From the NCBI GenBank assembly GCA_021018815.1, contig JAITYX010000138.1:248001-312000 (forward strand): a stretch of DNA of 64,000 nt. The letters are read 5' to 3'. This document shows positions 12,102 through 23,984 of this stretch, piece by piece. Position 1 is the first letter of the stretch, and every line of letters starts with the position of its first letter. The notes under the pieces are model-generated. The model saw only the letters and a program-made list of their open reading frames with translations. It was not told the DNA's origin and did not search any database. The translations under genes and the position numbers were made by a program. Source of the DNA: Talinum fruticosum (taxonomy: Eukaryota > Streptophyta > Magnoliopsida > Caryophyllales > Talinaceae).

Positions 12102-13644
12102 ATGCCTAAAAGAGGTTTAGCCTAAGACTTTCTAGGGTCTGCAACCAAGAAACCTAGAACCAAGCAAGCTCAATAGGGTCCTTCTAACCCCTCCAAAATC
12201 TTCGTCGACCAACACCTCACGTTGGATGACAAATTCTTCCCAACCACATCCTTCTCGTGGTTGAATCACATCAAAACCAGTGGAGTCTATAACTTCCTTT
12301 ACTTCGGTGAATTTATCTACCCACAACTTGTTGCTGAGTTCTACTATAATCTTTCCCGCTCCGAGGGACTCATCACCTCAAGTGTTCGCAACACTCGTTG
12401 TGCGCATAAATCTTTCACTCCTCCATCGTCTTTTTAAAGTTTCCTCTATCTTCCTCAACTGCAATCCCATCCCTTTCAATGAGATTGCGGATGAGTTCTT
12501 TGACAAATACGCAAAGGAAGTCCCCGAGTCACGGAAGAATTTCTCGGTGACTCGGATGAAGACCGAGGCTAGACTTCTCTATTTCCTTCGATGAGAACTT
12601 TCTTCTCTCATCATTCAAGCAAAGAGAATTCTAACTCAAAGAATCTCAATGATTTGTTTGATATCCTTGAGGGCTATGATGTAGACCTCTTTCTAGCTAT
12701 CATCGAGCGGATGGCCACTTGCACCGGCTCGATCAAAGAAAACCTTTCCTCTTCCCTTCGGAGCCCTTCGACTTTAATTTTGATGCGGTTTAAGGTTCCC
12801 CTCCCCTCGGACCCAAATCTAGTATATGAGGCTACCATCGCTGTTAGCAGGAAGGAGTTTCTTGGATACAGGTACTAGGAAGCCAACCCCGGTGTCCGGA
12901 TCCACGGGTCGAACCGAGGCCACCTTCACCCCCTCCTCGGACTCGGACTTACCCATCTCTCCCTCCTCCACCTGGTGGTGCTTCCACCTCAGGTCCTCAT
13001 CCCCAAGCCAATGTCGTCTTGTCTACACCACTAATAGACAAGCTCTCCTCTACGTCCGCAGAAATTTGGGACACCCTTCGCTCCTTCAAAACCACCCTTC
13101 GGACCATTACCATCAACTAGAAGATTGTCCAATCTCATATTCGAGAGCAACAGGATGTGGTCCTCGAAATGAAGAGCCTGGTCAAGGAGAACCTTGAGCT
13201 CCTCCGAGAAAGGTGCACCAAGGCTGCTCAGGATCCGAGAGCTCAAATACCTCCGAGGAGTCCTTGAGCCCCGCCAAGTCTCCGTCGGGAGAGGCGGAAG
13301 AAGAAGAGGAAGTTGCGAATGAAGCGAGTTGTTTATGAGGAAGAGAAGAAGGCAGAAGGTGAGGGACAAGGTACGACGATCCTCAACTAGAGCTGATCAG
13401 CTCAAACGAGTAGTATGAGTGGGTCGAAAGACCACGAGGATGTTGTAAAATCCATAGCGGTCAAGCCCGAAGAAGCACCCCTCTCGTGGTCTTCCAAGAA
13501 GATGAGCCTCTCGGAGCCGAGCTACTACCGGAGATCCCGAGTGTTGCCGCCGCCCGGATCTTCAACGTCCTCGTAGGCATACCAGCGCAGGCGCACTGCA
13601 CGCTTATCCACCGAGCACAAACCGCCCCAGCTCCACCATCTTAA
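12102..13644 (+). pseudogene. ORF3 of Sirevirus-like element (C1), function unknown
   Basis: It starts MPKRG. The conserved N-terminal domain includes LDDKFFPTT, FSWLNHIKT, LVAEFYYNL, VVRINLSLLHRLFKVSS and DEFFDKYAKEVP. A middle segment (SKNLNDLFDILEGYDVDLFLAIIERMA, FKVPLPSDP) leads to a Pro/Ser-rich stretch, a coiled coil and a basic-acidic tail ending at a TAA matching that of C3. The EFYxNL...VRI pattern recalls the plant transposon protein domain found in extra ORFs of plant retroelements; that is from memory. No signal peptide or membrane span is visible, so the traditional 'env-like' label for this position is not supported. Frameshifts at about 12390 and 12590 and in-frame stops break this copy. 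Confidence 0.65.
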
Positions 13645-13742
13645 TTTATTTTCTTTCGTTTTTCCTTTTTTTTTTGTCCGGACATCAACTATATCAACTT
13701 GATACGTTCTTCCCTATTTTTGTGTTTTTTTTGCTGAAAGGC

Positions 13743-14132
13743 AAGGGGAGAATAATAGAAAATTTGTTGTTGTCTTGTTTAGGGGAGTTCTATCACCCCT
13801 CTTTCCTTGTATTTTTCGTTATGTGATTATATGAATAAAGTTTTCCTTTAGAGCACAATTCTTTATGAGCTCACTCTTTCGAGTTTGAATCCCTTATCTA
13901 TTTGTTTTGCTCCGATATATATGTTCACATTATGTTTTTCTTTCGCTCCGATATAGATGAGTCATCCGCGAAATATCCTAACTAGTGATTGTATCCGAAA
14001 TGTTCTAAGTATGAATGGCTTCACTCATTACTTCGTACTACGATATGTTCTATCAATAAGAATGAAAACTCATGTCTTTCACTAACAAAGTTTCTATTTG
14101 AGTATGGAATGCCTTTCATCAAAAGGGGAGAT
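13743..14132 (+). other. multiple polypurine tracts before the C1 3' LTR
   Basis: AAGGGGAGAATA (13743), TAGGGGAG (about 13781) and AAAAGGGGAGAT (14121-14132, touching the LTR) form a series. The same three occur in C3 and C4. Repeated polypurine tracts upstream of the 3' LTR are a known Sirevirus hallmark. Confidence 0.7.
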
Positions 14133-15610
14133 TGAAGACTCGGACTTTGAATCTAGATCATTCTCATTACTACATAAAGACTCAGGTACAAACCTCATCC
14201 CTACTAAGTTTTGATTACAAGCCATTTCGAGTGCTATAGAAACTCCTGTATAAGTTTTCATTCGTTTTTTACTAACTCGGAAAACACATTCTAGTTTATC
14301 TTTTCACATTAACGTTTCGAGTCACTTAGACACCACTCGGACTTATCGCATGTTCAAATAATCTCTTTAACACTTTTTTATCCGAGTTCGATCTGTGTAT
14401 TTCAAAGCAAAGTGAATTACCATGTTAATTCATCTTTCTAAGTTAGTTTATATGTTTGAGAATTATTTGTCCACATCAAGTAGCTACACTCGATGTTTTC
14501 ACCTATAACTTGATCTTTCTTAGGATCGACTACGATGGAATTTTACTATAATGAATATTACACTTAGAAAATTCCACTATTCTAGGCCTAAGATAATTAT
14601 GCGCTTAATTATTTTAATTAAATTATTATCTATGCCTAATCTTGGACCAAAGTATTTTACACTTTGAGAACTAAAATGGTATACTTTTTGTAGCTTATCT
14701 AAACAAGGTTATTTCATTTTTGAATTACAAAAGTAATCGGCTTCAAGTCGTCAATCACCAAGCAAACAAGGCTTTCTACTTCGAACAAGGCTCGGACGCC
14801 GTGTCGGGGTTGTCCGCTTCCAAAACTGGAAAACCGCAACACTAAGCTCAACGGTGGTTTCCTCCCTACTTTTCAGACATCACTAGTTGACTGGAGCAAC
14901 TTTAGGAGCCAAGAGCCATTGCATAACGTCCACATCTCAACGGATCTTTTCGAGCGACTCGGAGGAACCGTTACAACGATCAAGAAAAGGAGTTCTGTTC
15001 GAAATCGGTCACAACGGCTAATCTACTTGGTCATCTATAAATAGAAGCCACCTCACAAGACTTGTAGATTGCTAAATACATAGCTGAAACTATATCTCTT
15101 AAGTACGATACTCATTCAATCTTCTTCTTACAACTGCCGACTTGTAATTCCTATTTTCCGAGTTGTAAAGTCTTGTAATAAGTCACATACTCTTCTTACT
15201 TTCTGAGTAAGGTCCTTTGACTGAGCTTTAAGGGTTAACTCAACTCAGCTTGTCTCTAGCTATAAAGGTTACCTCGGGTAGGAAGCACTAGATCAAATAA
15301 GGGAACTTCTAGAGTCTAGGAAAAGCCCGTAAGGAAGCTGTCTAAGGGAGCAATTCTCGTTAAGTCAGTCCGTTGTATTTTGTGGATTCAAAATAGTGGA
15401 TTTGACTTGGTGCTTGCAGTAGCACTGTCCGTCGTTTTCTACCCCGGGAGGGTTTCCACGTATCTCCGAGTTATATTTTTCGAGTTCAATCTAGACTCGG
15501 ATTATCTTTTCATTCCTTTCAAGCTTAAAGTTTCGAAGTTTGATAAAATTTCCTCATCACCCTATTCACCCCCTCTAGGGTGACTAAGACTCTCCAAGAG
15601 CAAACTTTCA
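14133..15610 (+). repeat. 3' LTR of C1 (1,478 bp)
   Basis: It begins TGAAGACTCGGACTT right after the purine tract and ends AAACTTTCA, with inverted ends TGAAG/CTTCA. A TATAAATA box lies at 15036-15043 with the transcription start expected just downstream. It is homologous to the LTRs at 31669, 33210 (inverted), 36165, 43974, 45791 and 51350. Confidence 0.9.
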
Positions 15611-16724
15611 CAGTTCAGTCTAGTTAATTTTGAGATAATTTTAAGAATGGATTAGTTATCGAGATATGGGGCCAAAATCAATTGTGAAGAATGGAAGTTC
15701 ATAGTAAAAAGTAAGCAACGAGTAAATGTGTGTTTTGTTGGAGATGGAAATAAAATGGATTGTTCCCTCATTTCTTTGGTGAATACAACGAGTACTTTTG
15801 AAAATGGGGTGCAAGGGTTATTGATGTTATGTTATTAAGGAAAAAAAGGAAAAATTGAGACTTCGGGATATTTCGATAATAAGTGAATTCCCATATGTTT
15901 TCCCTAATGAATTTCTAGGATTACCACCTCAAAAAGAAATAGATTTCGAAATAGAAGTATATCCAGAAGTTCGACCAATTTCTAAAGCACCATATGGAAT
16001 GGCCCCATTAGAGTTGAAGGAATCGAAAAATCAATTGGAGGAACGTGTGGAGAAAGGATTCATTGGGCCAAGTACTTCATCTTGGGGAGCACCGGTGTTG
16101 TTTGTGAAGAAAAAGGATAGTACCTTGCGGTTATGTATTGATTATAGGGAGTTGAATAAACTTACAATAAAAAATAAAAACCTTTTGCTTCAAATCGATG
16201 ATTTATTCACCCAATTACAAGACGCTAAAGTGTTCTCAAAAATGTACTTGAGATTTAGATACCACCAACTGAGAATAAGGTGTGAAGACATACCCAAAAC
16301 AACATTCCGAACTAGGTATAGCCATTATGAGTTTACGACCATGCCTTTTGGGCTAACCACTACTCCTCCCAAGTTCATGGATCTGATGAATAAGATTTTC
16401 AGACCTTATTTGGACAAATTTATGGTAGTCTTTATTGATGATATATTGATATACTCGAAGAATAAGGAAAAACATGTCCATCATCTAAAAATGGTATTGC
16501 AAACTTTGAGAGCACATAAGTTATATGTCAAGTTACAAAAGTGTGAGTTCTGGTTTAATAAGGTGACATTTTTAAGTCACGTGGTGTCCAAAGATGGGAT
16601 AAGGGTAGAACCACACAAGATACAAGCAATTACAAAATGGCCTAGACTAATTAATGTTACTAAGGTAAGAAGTTTTCTAAGGTTAGCTAGATATTATCGA
16701 AGATTTGTACAGATTGTTTTTTAA
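15611..16724 (+). pseudogene. gypsy protease end and reverse transcriptase (G2)
   Basis: The first 240 bases hold the conserved linker after protease (MDxLSRYGAKINCEE, VCFVGDG). From 15855 an open frame of 289 residues carries most of [47 protein letters not shown], the palm motif FIDDILIYS (catalytic Asp pair intact) and the thumb. The frame ends early after [10 protein letters not shown], where connection and RNase H should continue. Substitutions such as [12 protein letters not shown], for SKxDLRSGYHQL, suggest decay. This is the longest intact retroelement frame in the window. Confidence 0.85.
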
Positions 16725-18480
16725 ATTAGCCCTACTTATGACTAACCTCTTAAAGAAAACTACCAAGTTTTGGTGGTCTATAAAATATACACTGATCATC
16801 AAAGTTTGAAGTACCTCTTCACTCCGAAGGAACTTAATTTGAGACAAAGGAGATGGTTGGAATTGCTAAAGGATTATGATTTAGATATCCAATATCATCC
16901 AGGGAAAGCCAACATTGTAGCTGATGCTTTAAGTAGAAAACCTCAGCATAGCATAAATACTAATATCATCAACCAATCTTTATTCAGGAATTACAAAGAG
17001 TGGGAATTAAAATCATTAGACACCAAGGAGGTAAGGGGTTGCTAAATAATAAACCATCAATTTTATATGAAATCAAAATGGGGCAGACTAAAGATGAGAA
17101 GTTGGTAAAGATTGTGCATAGTGTCAATAAAGGTAAATCCCCAGGATTCATCATACATGAGGATGGGACTTTGAGATTTCAAAATAATTTATGTGTGCCC
17201 GACCAAGAGGAGATTAAAAGGAAGATTTTGGAATTTATATTCTGTCCATCCTGGAGGAATACAAATGTATGTAGATTTTAAGAAAAATTTATGGTGGCCC
17301 AATATAAAGTGAGATGTTGCAAGATACGTAAATAGGTGTCTTACGTGCTAAAGGGTAAAAGCGGAACATCAACACCCTATAGTTAAGTTAAGGCCCTTGG
17401 AGATTCCAACTTGAAAATGGGATTCTATATCAATGGAATTTATCATGGGATTCCCAGTATCTCCCACTAGAAAAAATACCATTTGGACTGTAGCTGACCA
17501 TCTTACAAAGTCTACACATTTTATACCAATTAATGACAATTGGAATGTGGACAAATTAGCTCAATTGTACTTGAAGGAAAATGTCGGACTCCATGGAATA
17601 CCCAAATATATAGTGTTAGGTAGAGACGCCCTATTCCAATCTTGATTTTGGGAAGCCTTCCAGCATGCTTTTGGAACTAAGTTGAACTTTAGTACTTCAC
17701 ATCACCTGGAGACAGACGATCAAACAGAGAGGGTTAATATGATTTTTGAAGATATTGGGAAGATTATCTTGCTTTAGTTGAATTTTTGTACAACAACCAG
17801 TATCATGCCACAATAAAAATGGCTCAATTTGAGGTTCTTTATGGAATGAGATGTAGAACCCCTTTATGTTGGAGCGACTTGGATGAAACAATCATAATAA
17901 GAGTAGAATTCATATCAAGACACTACCGAAAATAGTTAAAGTGATACAACAGCGTATTAGAGAAGCTCGAGTAGACAAAAGAGTAAATCGGATCAACGAA
18001 GAAAACTTCTAGAGTTTCAAGTAGGGGATATGGTCTTTTTAATAGTGTCCCCAACCAAATGAATCAAAAGATTTGGAATCGGGGTAAAGTAAACCCTAGA
18101 TACACTAGGTCTGTATGAGATAATTCGGAAGTTGAACCTCGTGGCCTATAAATTGTCCTTACTAGTCGTTTTAAAACATATCAACAATGTTTTTCACATA
18201 TCTCAACTTTGGAAGTATATTTATCCGACCCAAGTCACATTATAGAGTGTGAACCAGTGGAAATAACCCAAAACTTAACACATGAGGAATATCCAGTCCA
18301 AATATTGGATAAAGGATCAAACAAATTCAACCAAAATCATTCCTCCGGTTGAAGTTTTATGGTCAAATCATACTTCACCTGAAGCAACCTAGGAAACCGA
18401 AGAAGATATGAGAAACCGAGTACCCACATTTATTTTAAGGTAATATTTATACCCTTTTACCTACAAGTTTCGGGGATGAA
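16725..18480 (+). pseudogene. gypsy RNase H and integrase with chromodomain-type tail (G2)
   Basis: RNase H is shortened by a deletion: its C-terminal part ([41 protein letters not shown]) follows RT almost directly. Integrase shows WDSISMEFIMGFP, TVADHLTKSTHF, then VLGRDALFQS and a degraded TDxQTER region. The tail reads EPVEITQNLTHEEYPVQILD and, after a shift, WSNHTSPEAT, a chromoviral chromodomain-like end. Many stops and shifts make it non-functional. The purine tract AAGGGGAGGAT (18490-18500) abuts the LTR. Confidence 0.8.
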
Positions 18481-18500
18481 ACTTATTTTAAGGGGAGGAT

Positions 18501-18600
18501 TGTAACAATCCGAACCTAAGAAAATAATAAATTTTAATACGCTAAAATTATTATCAGCACGTGCATTTTAATTTTAAATTTTCATGTCACATTTTATAAT

Positions 18601-18646
<46 letters not shown>

Positions 18647-21117
18647 AAGTGCACTACCCGGATGATAACGACTAAAATGTATGACCATATTTGGTAAATT
18701 TTTGAACATGAACTGCAAGCTATTTATCACTTATCATTTCTATAATAAATTTTGTTTAAATTAATAAAATATTAACAATTAAAACAAATTTATTCTAAAA
18801 TGTGTAGGTTTTATGTAAATTGTTATTTCAAAATATCAATATTTTTGTATAATTAATTTATTTTTATCTCAAAGTGTTTTTGTAAAGTGAGATTAACATG
18901 ATTCTTATAAACCTAATAATATTTAAAATAAAAAATAATATAAATTAACATAATAAAAATATTAGTAGAAGAAGGTGTATTAGAAATTGAGTGTTCCTTG
19001 AATAGATGATATACGAAGAATTAGGCCTAGAAAATAGTTAGTTTATCATTATTTAACCTAAACCTGATAAAGTTCACACTTACTCTCCCTCTCTCTCTCT
19101 CTAGCCACCTATACTCTCTGCTTTCCCTGTTCCCCTGTCTCCACCGCCAACCGACAGCACCACCACCGCCATCTGCCATGCCGACGTCCCACCGCTTGCC
19201 AACTACCATCATCGGCAGCACCCCACCATTAGAACCACTGGAAGCTCCACCGGGTACTCCATCAAACACCATTAAAACCACCAAAAACCCCTTCCTCACT
19301 CACCCACCCTCTCTCACCGGTTGCCGCAGTTCCGCAGTCACAGGCGCCACCTCTTCACCGGCTACCACCACCCATCAACACCATCTACCTCCGCCCCAGC
19401 CACCACCCCAGCCACGAAACACCACCCAACACCGTCTTTCTCTCACCTCTTCCTCTACTATGCCCTGTCCCCAACCATTTCTGCCATCGGCACCGTCACC
19501 TCTGTCGCCGTCCTTTGCCCGCCTTTTTCCGTCACTTTCCGATTTTCAGGCACCATCCAACCCACCACCATCAACCACCACAAAACCACCCCTTAAAATA
19601 ACTTCCTCCATCTTTTCTTTTTTCTCTAGGTAAATTTTAAGATTTAGATTCTTCTTAATTTAAGTACTTAGATTATAATTAGTTATTTAGTAATATGCAA
19701 AGAAAATTTGAGATTGAAGTTGGATAATATTGATGTTGATGCTTGATTAGGTTATTACAGTTGAGCACAATTTATACTTAATTGAGTTATATGAATATGA
19801 TACATGTGGAGGATGAAATGATAATTTTCTTGCATATTAAATTGTAGTGTTTGTAAATAGATTACAGTGTTTATGGATAAAATTGTAATGTTGTGGATTG
19901 AATGAATTATGGAGTAAGTTAGGAAGATAAATAAACAAACAAATAAATAGAGGTATATATATAACAAAATAAAATAAATGATAATAAAAGTATTTAAAGG
20001 TTTTGAATAAAGAATGAGCATCTTTTACATTGTTTTCAAAGCGAAATACTATATTGTGTTAAAGTTAATTCTATTTATTTTTTAAAAGTAAAATAAATTC
20101 TTTTAGGGAAAAATAAAATAAAATATTTTATATATATATATATATATATTTCTATCATATAAGACAAATAGGGTGTAATTATTAAAATTCATAATTTAGT
20201 AACAGAAATAGTATTAAGGATTTAAAAGTTTCTTTGTACTTTGTAAAATTAAAAGGTAAAGTTTATATAATAGTTGCCAATAACAAAAAGACAAATGGGT
20301 TTTAAAACGAAGTATAATATTAAATTTAATTTGTGATAGAAATTGATATGGTTGTCTTTCAATCGAAACAACATTGAAATATTAAAATAACTAAATGAAG
20401 GAAAGTGAAAATGTCATTTGTTAATGAAATTTTTATTTTTCAAAATCTTTATTAAGGTCATCATACGTTCATTTGGATTCTGCTTGAAAGGAAAGAAAAA
20501 CACCAACTCAAGTTACGTTCATTGATATGTCTTTCAAGAATTCATTGATAAACCAAAGTTGAATATGGCTGACAATGATAAAAATAAATAAGTATTTACA
20601 AATGGTATTTATCATTATTAATTTGGACCCACCCACGTCATTATTTGGTAATCATATCAATATTCATGTTGCTCACAATGTACATATTAGCCACAACCAA
20701 TTGGACTTCCTGATCCGTCCGGTGTGCACATGTTAGGAAAAACCCTATGATCATAAACGGGTACCACTCGGATAATTACTCATCAATTGTTTTAAATTAT
20801 GTTCTCTCCCTCATTTACAAATGAATTGAAATGAATGCGCTCAACTCAACAGTTTTAGAACTTTTATTTTATTGCATAATAATGGACATACTAAGTTTCG
20901 ACTCACGTTTCGATTTTTTTTTTCTTGTTTTGTTTTAGGTAAAAGTGTTGTAGGTGGCAAGCGGTAGAAGAGTTTTGTTCAAGACTTTGGGGCTCGCAAT
21001 GGAAACCATTTGGAATATAAAGGATTAGGAGTCACCGATCGAAGTTAAAGTGTGCTTTGTTTGTTTTGTACGAGTAAAGTTGTTACTTCCGTCTTATGTC
21101 ACCTATTTAATTAAAGA
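18501..21117 (+). repeat. G2 3' LTR, first part (interrupted by G3)
   Basis: It starts TGTAACAATCCGAACC right after the polypurine tract and resembles the solo LTR at 56804 (TGTAACAACCCAAACTC). Shared blocks include AGCACGTGCATTT near the start and a GGACTTCC...GTGT stretch at about 20706. CT-rich and CCACC-rich blocks (19080-19610) give spurious Pro/Ser/Thr-rich frames. The last five bases, AAAGA, are the G3 target duplication. Confidence 0.85.
18606..18643. repeat. (AT)n microsatellite
   Basis: An uninterrupted run of about 19 AT units within the G2 LTR. A shorter AT run lies at about 20131-20150. Confidence 0.95.
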
Positions 21118-23969
21118 TGTAATGCCCCCAATCACCATTACTTAATAATCCCCGATTAAAGAATATGAAGTATGGTCGCAGCGGAAGTTAACGACCGAAG
21201 GCGTTACCGCCGTCCTAGAAATAGGACCAGAGCTAAACGGAATGTATATAAGGAGGCTTGCTTCAATCACTTACGCTTATACAGGTCCCGATAAGAGTAG
21301 GTATTGGTGTCCTAAAGAGTTAAATTATACCACATCATTAAACCAACTCCCAACATACATTTCGAGACATTTTATACATTATGCAAACCCCGCAACGGAC
21401 TATCTAAAAATATGCCATATGTAATACCTTCTAAGGGCAAACCCAAAACCCGATGTGAAGAAAAATCACTCGTGAGCTTCTAGATCCATCACGGATCGGT
21501 GATAACGATATTTCCAGCTAAGTCTTGCTTGCGGCGGACCTCTTAGGCAATGAACTGTTCACACATGCTTTCCCTAAAAAAAACAGTGAAATATTTTGAA
21601 GAATGAGTCGAAACTCGATACGAACATTCCTGCACTCGTAAAGCAACTTTGAAAAATATTTTAATTGAGCGCGCGCATTTCAATTCATTTTAGTTTGAAA
21701 TCGGGGGAGAGTATATAATTAAAACTTGCTTGCCGGTTATTATCTCGAAAGTGGAACCCCTTGATAATTGAAACGATCTTAGTAAGGTGCACACCTCCCG
21801 GCCGACCGAGAACCCGAGTTGAAGCCGCGCGGGTTGGGCATAAGCCCCGATTATTGATAATTGATGGGCATAAGCCCCGATAATTGATAATTTGGCGGGG
21901 ACCACTTGATTAGGTGGCAAAACTTGATTTGCAAATGATTCATTATTAGTTATATATATGAGAAATGTTGAGATTTGATGAAACATGTGAGTTTTCGAAA
22001 GGTACGAGCAATGCACGTACTGAACCGAGAATATTTGTTTCTCCCCTTTTGCAGAAATTTGAGTCACCAGCTATTCGACAACGAAGTGGCCTCGGTTCTG
22101 TTTAAAATGGATTTCTAGGGTTAATAATGTTTTCTTGAGTTTTAATGCTTGAGTTTGTATAAGCTTTAACAATTTATTTCATTTCCTATATTCGTATGAA
22201 AATCGATTAAACTAATGTTTGTATTACTCAGCTTTACTACATTGATTCCGTTTCAATTATTGAATACAATTTATATTAATTAAAGAGGTTGATTAGGCTA
22301 ACTAAATACCCAATGATGTTGGTGTGATTCTATTTGCTAGTTGACTTGGATTGAAAATGGTGTACATATATATGCACAAACACTTATTTTTAATTCATTC
22401 CCCACTTCTCCCTTCTTTGTACTCGGAACTCATAGTCAAGTGGTTAATTAATCCGTCAAATGCCTTTCCATAGGAAGGTTTCACAATTTGCCGAATTGCC
22501 CAAAGTTCATAGATATACCACTTTAAGGTCATAAGCGTTGTTCTCCCGACGGACTTCACATTCACAACCACCATTAGGTATGCCTAATGCTCAATTATTT
22601 TCCATGCCCGTACACTTGCACATTATCGAATTTCAACTTTTACGCACACATTCTCCTTTGTTTGCTCAATATAACGATTTTTAAAATGTAACAATTCTAC
22701 CAAATTGTTCAATTCGATAATAAAACATCCTCAATCTCATTCACTAGTTCATAAATTCCCAAAAGGAGTCCCATTCATTCACATTCGCACAATCGATTCA
22801 TCAAAATACCAAACCTCAATCCTCCATACCAATTCGAATTTTCCCCAAATTAATCTTTAAGTTCCCTCCACCAACATGTCTATAAATCCGATAATTCAAT
22901 TTCACAACTACAATAACCGAGTAAATGACAAAGTGTGATAATCTAGGGTTTGAGGTTTTACCTTCAAGTACACAAGTGAGGAAGCCAGGGAAGAGAGGCG
23001 AGAGATGGTGGCGCGTGGCAGCTGCACCGGTGACCACCGGGCGAGGGATGGCGGTTGGCTCCGCGGCCGCTGCTGCTGGTGGTTGGCTTGTTAAGTGTCG
23101 TGGCTGAGGGCAGGGAAACAGGGCTGCACGGAAGGAGAGAGGAAAAGCGATAGCGTGAGAGAGGGAGGCCGGTGCTAGCGTTGGCTTCGCCCGGCGTTGG
23201 AGGTGCCCGGTCGCCGGAACCGGTGCGACCGAGGGAGGTTTGGAGAGGCAGGGAGGTTAGGAGAGGCAGGGAGAGGAAGCAGGGGGACGCGAGGGAGAGA
23301 GAGAGAGCCATCGCATGAAAGAGCGAGCGGGCGCTCGCCGGACGACGCCTAGTGCCGGCTTCCGGCCGGCGTTGGTGGCGTCCAGTGGCGGGACTGTGGG
23401 CCGATAGCAGAGAGGCGGTGAGGCAGGGGAGATGAGGGAGGGAACACGGAGAGAGGATGAGTGTGTGAGGGATGAAATGGATTTTTAAGTCTGCCTATCA
23501 TTCTAGAGACATCCTTCCGGATTTTTCTTTCAAAATATTAGTGTCATTATTTTTATTTTGTTTTCATTTATTTATTATTTTATTATCTGTTTGGTTTTAT
23601 GTAATTACTTACGTTGTTATTATTATTATTATTACTCCACTTTAACAAGTGTTGTAAATAGGTTATACGATCCGCTTTAAATGTAACGCTTCGTTTAAAT
23701 ATAACCTTTAGTAACTTTTGCCGGATATCTTTACATTTATATGAGATATATATATTTATACGAATTTCTAAATCTTCTTTTCATACATATCTATAAATTT
23801 ATAATTACTAATATGAAATGTTATTGGAGGCCACTTCGTCACCTTAGCTGTATAATTCACGAGATGAAATAAATTGAATATAAAATACCGAATTGAAGTG
23901 CACACGCTCAATGATATTAGTCTCGTAATTGATAAAGTAAATAATGTAATTTAAGGGCGGGCTGTTACA
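21118..23969 (-). repeat. 3' LTR of G3 (2,852 bp)
   Basis: On the plus strand it runs from TGTAATGCCCCCAATC to GGGCGGGCTGTTACA. A GC-rich block at 22980-23400 and GA-rich runs produce overlapping spurious frames on both strands. The complement of the polypurine tract (TCTTCCCCCTTA) follows at 23971. Confidence 0.9.
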
Positions 23970-23984
23970 GTCTTCCCCCTTAAA

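Larger units (their letters stand above)
6048..15610 (+). mobile_element. C1: Sirevirus-like Ty1/copia retrotransposon, 5' LTR truncated
   Basis: The order is LTR remnant, tRNA-Met primer site, gag, protease, integrase, RT, RNase H, an additional ORF3, several purine tracts and a full 3' LTR. Protease-integrase-RT-RNase H is the Ty1/copia order. An extended coiled-coil gag, an extra ORF between pol and the 3' LTR, and repeated polypurine tracts are features of the Sirevirus lineage (family knowledge). All frames are broken. The element inserted into G2 gypsy pol, which resumes at 15611. Its left side was later disrupted, so no target duplication remains. Confidence 0.85.

Noticed and set aside
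12102..13644. Envelope glycoprotein in the Sirevirus-like elements
   Set aside because: The position matches the so-called env-like gene, but I see no signal peptide, membrane span or cysteine-rich ectodomain in any of the copies.
18501..18660. Start of an unrelated gene after the G2 pol
   Set aside because: The polypurine tract followed by TGTAACAATCC and homology to the solo LTR identify it as the 3' LTR.
19178..19633. 151-residue Pro/Ser/Thr-rich frame, like a cell-wall protein
   Set aside because: It sits in the CCACC-rich block common to these gypsy LTRs; a second frame is equally open and similar blocks occur in the solo LTR at 57640-58160.
22964..23311. Frames in GC-rich blocks of both G3 LTRs (also 29174-29781)
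   Set aside because: The two LTR copies do not keep the same frame because of one-base differences, and no domain is visible.
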